From contig JABMDG010000147.1 of the NCBI GenBank assembly GCA_015904045.1, forward strand, positions 1 to 7,123: DNA of 7,123 nucleotides, in the 5' to 3' direction. Shown here piece after piece: positions 5,276 through 7,123 of the stretch. The notes below the pieces were generated by a model. The model saw only the letters and a list, made by a program, of their open reading frames with translations. It was not told where the DNA came from and did not search any database. Source of the stretch: Nitrospira sp. (GTDB taxonomy: Bacteria > Nitrospirota > Nitrospiria > Nitrospirales > Nitrospiraceae). Both the position numbers and the translations under genes were made by a program. Every line of letters starts with the position of its first letter. Positions within the stretch are counted from its first letter, which is position 1.

Positions 5276-7123
5276 AACCACAGGCTTTTCTGCCGCCTCA
5301 TAGGCCTCATCCAACATCTGGGCGACATGTTTGACTTCCACCCCTTCCCGTAATCCGTTCTTGAGGCGGATGATGCATGCGGGACAACTGGTCGCCACGA
5401 CATCGGCTCCAGCCTGTTCGACAGCGCGAGCCTTGCGCGCGAAGATCAATTGCGACGTATCGTAATCCTTCACGATAAACGTCCCGGCTCCCCCGGCACA
5501 GCGATCGGCGTCCGGCATTTCAGTGAAATTGACGCCCGGTAAGGAGGCTAAGAGCATCCTTGGTTCCTTGGTCACACCGGCGGCCCGCAGGTGGCAGGAC
5601 GAGTGGTAGGTCACTCGCTTGGTTCGCCCGGCTGTTTGCGCCATCGGCGGAGCCTGGGGAGAGCGTGCGACAAATTCAGTGATATGGACGACCTTCTTCG
5701 CCAACTCATCCGCCAGGCGACGCTCCTCCCCCTCGGCGAAGAGCGTCGGATAATCTTTGAGCATCAGCGTACAAGAGGCACAGCCGGTGACAACTGTGTC
5801 ATACCGCGCCAACGAGTTCAGATTGAACCGGGCTCCCTCGCGGACGAGATCCATGTGCCCGTAGGTTTGAATGGGGGTCCCGGAGCAACGTTGCGGCGGC
5901 AGGGCCGGTTCCACTCCATGCTTGCGGAGGACACCGATGACCGCATCGCCGACTCCGTCATCGAGATAATTCGCGGCACACCCGTGAAAATAGGCGACAC
6001 CGCTCGATGGAGCCTGGGCCGATTCAGCCGGAATCAAATTCGCATGGCGGTCCCGCAACTGTCTCTCCGCAAACTTCGGCAGAACCAGCTCGTGAGGCAA
6101 TCTCGCCGTGGGAGCCAATCGGCTCATGATCGGCTTCGTGACCCATTCCAAGAGCCGCCGCCACAGCGGACGGTCCCAAAGCGGCTGGGTTTTTCCCAGC
6201 CATCGCAGCACTGCTTCAAATCTTGCTCCGTCGGCTTGGAATCGAAAGATCCAGCCCGCCAGTCGATTCGGATGTTCGGCTCGTTTTTGTAAAATCAGAT
6301 CGGACACGTCCACTCCCGCTGGACAGACTGTCCGGCAGGACTTGCAATTCAGGCAGGCCTCTACCACCCGTTTCGAATTCAAATAGCTGTAATCCTTCGA
6401 CGTCACAATCTCGAACCAGCCCCGCGAGCTCATATCCTCGGATTGAAAGACATCGTAGACGGGACAGACGGCGTTGCATTTGGCGCACGTCGCGCACGAC
6501 TTTGACAGTCGCGTGTAATCGATGTGGTCGGTGAACGGCCGGTCGCTGATCTTGATTCCCGGATTGAGGATGTAGCCGGGATCGAATGCCTGCTTCACCT
6601 GCACGAACAGACTGTAGAGGTCCTCCCCAAACATTTTCCTTACATATTCGGCTCTGATCCGTCCGTCGCCATGCTCCCCGCAAATTGATCCGCCGAAGCG
6701 ATCGAGCACCGTCGAGTGAATCTCATAATACCCTTGAACCATTTTATTGAAATCATTGCGGATATTCACATTCAAGAGTGGAACAATGTGGGCGTTCCCG
6801 TTTCCGATATGGCCGAAGATGGCCACGGGCACCTGCTGCCCCTCAAAGAAATGTTCCAAATATTGGATCAGCTCGCTAATACGCTCGGCACGAACCACAA
6901 CGTCATCCACGAAATTGATCGGCTTCTTCAGCGGATCGTACCGATAGAGGGTGGGATAGAGGGCTTTTCGCGCTTTCCAGAGTTGCTCTCGCCGTTCCAG
7001 ATCGAAGGCCAGGGTCAGCTCGGAGGCCAGCTTGAACGGTCGACAGACAGCCGCCATGTGTTCGGCGCGTTCATGGAGATCGACATCAAGGGAATCCGCG
7101 TCCAATTCAATCAGCAATGTCGC
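5264..7123 (-). CDS. Fused FAD-linked oxidase / Fe-S (CCG-domain) oxidoreductase, D-2-hydroxyacid dehydrogenase type, N-terminus outside window
   Basis: The frame is open to the window edge (619 visible residues, counted from codon 7121-7123), so the FAD-binding PCMH half is missing. Residues 1-190 are the FAD-linked oxidase C-terminal domain: FGHIGNGNAH gives His105 and His112, and GGSICGEHGDG gives Glu150 and His151, the positions that bind metal and act on substrate in D-2-hydroxyglutarate/D-lactate dehydrogenases. Two [4Fe-4S] motifs follow (Cys 210, 213, 216, 220 and 257, 260, 263, 267). After a Trp-rich amphipathic stretch (about 285-345) come two cysteine-rich CCG domains (Cys 382, 413, 448, 451 and 510, 542, 580, 583), as in GlcF and GlpC. 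The likely role is oxidation of a 2-hydroxyacid such as lactate, glycolate or 2-hydroxyglutarate, with electrons passed to the membrane quinone pool; the substrate cannot be told. The CCG pairs read CSG and CAG, the second Cys being replaced in both. The last codons lie in repeat sequence. Confidence 0.93.
   Translation of the reverse strand, partial: ATLLIELDADSLDVDLHERAEHMAAVCRPFKLASELTLAFDLERREQLWKARKALYPTLYRYDPLKKPINFVDDVVVRAERISELIQYLEHFFEGQQVPVAIFGHIGNGNAHIVPLLNVNIRNDFNKMVQGYYEIHSTVLDRFGGSICGEHGDGRIRAEYVRKMFGEDLYSLFVQVKQAFDPGYILNPGIKISDRPFTDHIDYTRLSKSCATCAKCNAVCPVYDVFQSEDMSSRGWFEIVTSKDYSYLNSKRVVEACLNCKSCRTVCPAGVDVSDLILQKRAEHPNRLAGWIFRFQADGARFEAVLRWLGKTQPLWDRPLWRRLLEWVTKPIMSRLAPTARLPHELVLPKFAERQLRDRHANLIPAESAQAPSSGVAYFHGCAANYLDDGVGDAVIGVLRKHGVEPALPPQRCSGTPIQTYGHMDLVREGARFNLNSLARYDTVVTGCASCTLMLKDYPTLFAEGEERRLADELAKKVVHITEFVARSPQAPPMAQTAGRTKRVTYHSSCHLRAAGVTKEPRMLLASLPGVNFTEMPDADRCAGGAGTFIVKDYDTSQLIFARKARAVEQAGADVVATSCPACIIRLKNGLREGVEVKHVAQMLDEAYEAAEKPVVREA

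Noticed and set aside
5591..6292. Open frame of 233 codons opposite the oxidoreductase
   Set aside because: The minus strand encodes intact CCG-domain and Fe-S motifs here, and the plus-strand translation shows no recognisable domain.

Overview
The window is a GC-rich, densely packed chromosomal segment from a free-living bacterium. Gene content and the style of the small proteins and intergenic repeats suggest a Nitrospira-like (Nitrospirota) organism. That is an inference from general resemblance; no marker gene is present to prove it. There are no RNA genes, CRISPR arrays, insertion sequences or phage genes. No stretch longer than about 110 bases lacks a gene.

Layout. (1) 2-298 (+): the C-terminal end of a Sel1-repeat protein that begins outside the window. 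(2) 350-1210 (+): a membrane-anchored, lysozyme-like (SLT-type) putative muramidase with a very basic cytoplasmic tail and four cysteines on the outer side. (3) 1226-1417 (-): a 63-residue, tryptophan-rich acidic protein of unknown function, convergent with gene 2 and divergent from gene 4. (4) 1492-4017 (+): hrpB, a complete DExH-box ATP-dependent helicase. (5) 4033-4812 (-): an unrecognised protein with about five membrane spans. (6) 4919-5197 (-): a small beta-grasp protein of the MoaD/ThiS type without the C-terminal Gly-Gly that sulfur-carrier chemistry needs. (7) 5264-7123 (-): the C-terminal two thirds of a fused FAD-linked oxidase and iron-sulfur/CCG-domain oxidoreductase (GlcD-GlcF or D-2-hydroxyacid dehydrogenase type), running off the right edge.

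Genes 7, 6 and 5 share the minus strand and may form a transcription unit in the order 7, 6, 5; the 6-to-5 gap (106 bp) is wide enough for a separate promoter. Gene 7 oxidises a 2-hydroxyacid at FAD and passes electrons through two [4Fe-4S] clusters and the cysteine-rich domains, probably to the membrane quinone pool. The other genes look like unrelated housekeeping or orphan genes.

The most unusual structure is between genes 7 and 6. Two arrays of degenerate heptanucleotide repeats (CGTNNNN, five units and four units) face each other in inverted orientation. One array supplies the last codons and the stop of gene 7, and the other supplies the ribosome-binding site of gene 6. The arrays contain a perfect 11-base element in three copies (two direct, one inverted), so the mRNA between the two genes could form two mutually exclusive hairpins. 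Second in interest is the beta-grasp protein with a non-glycine tail beside the oxidoreductase.
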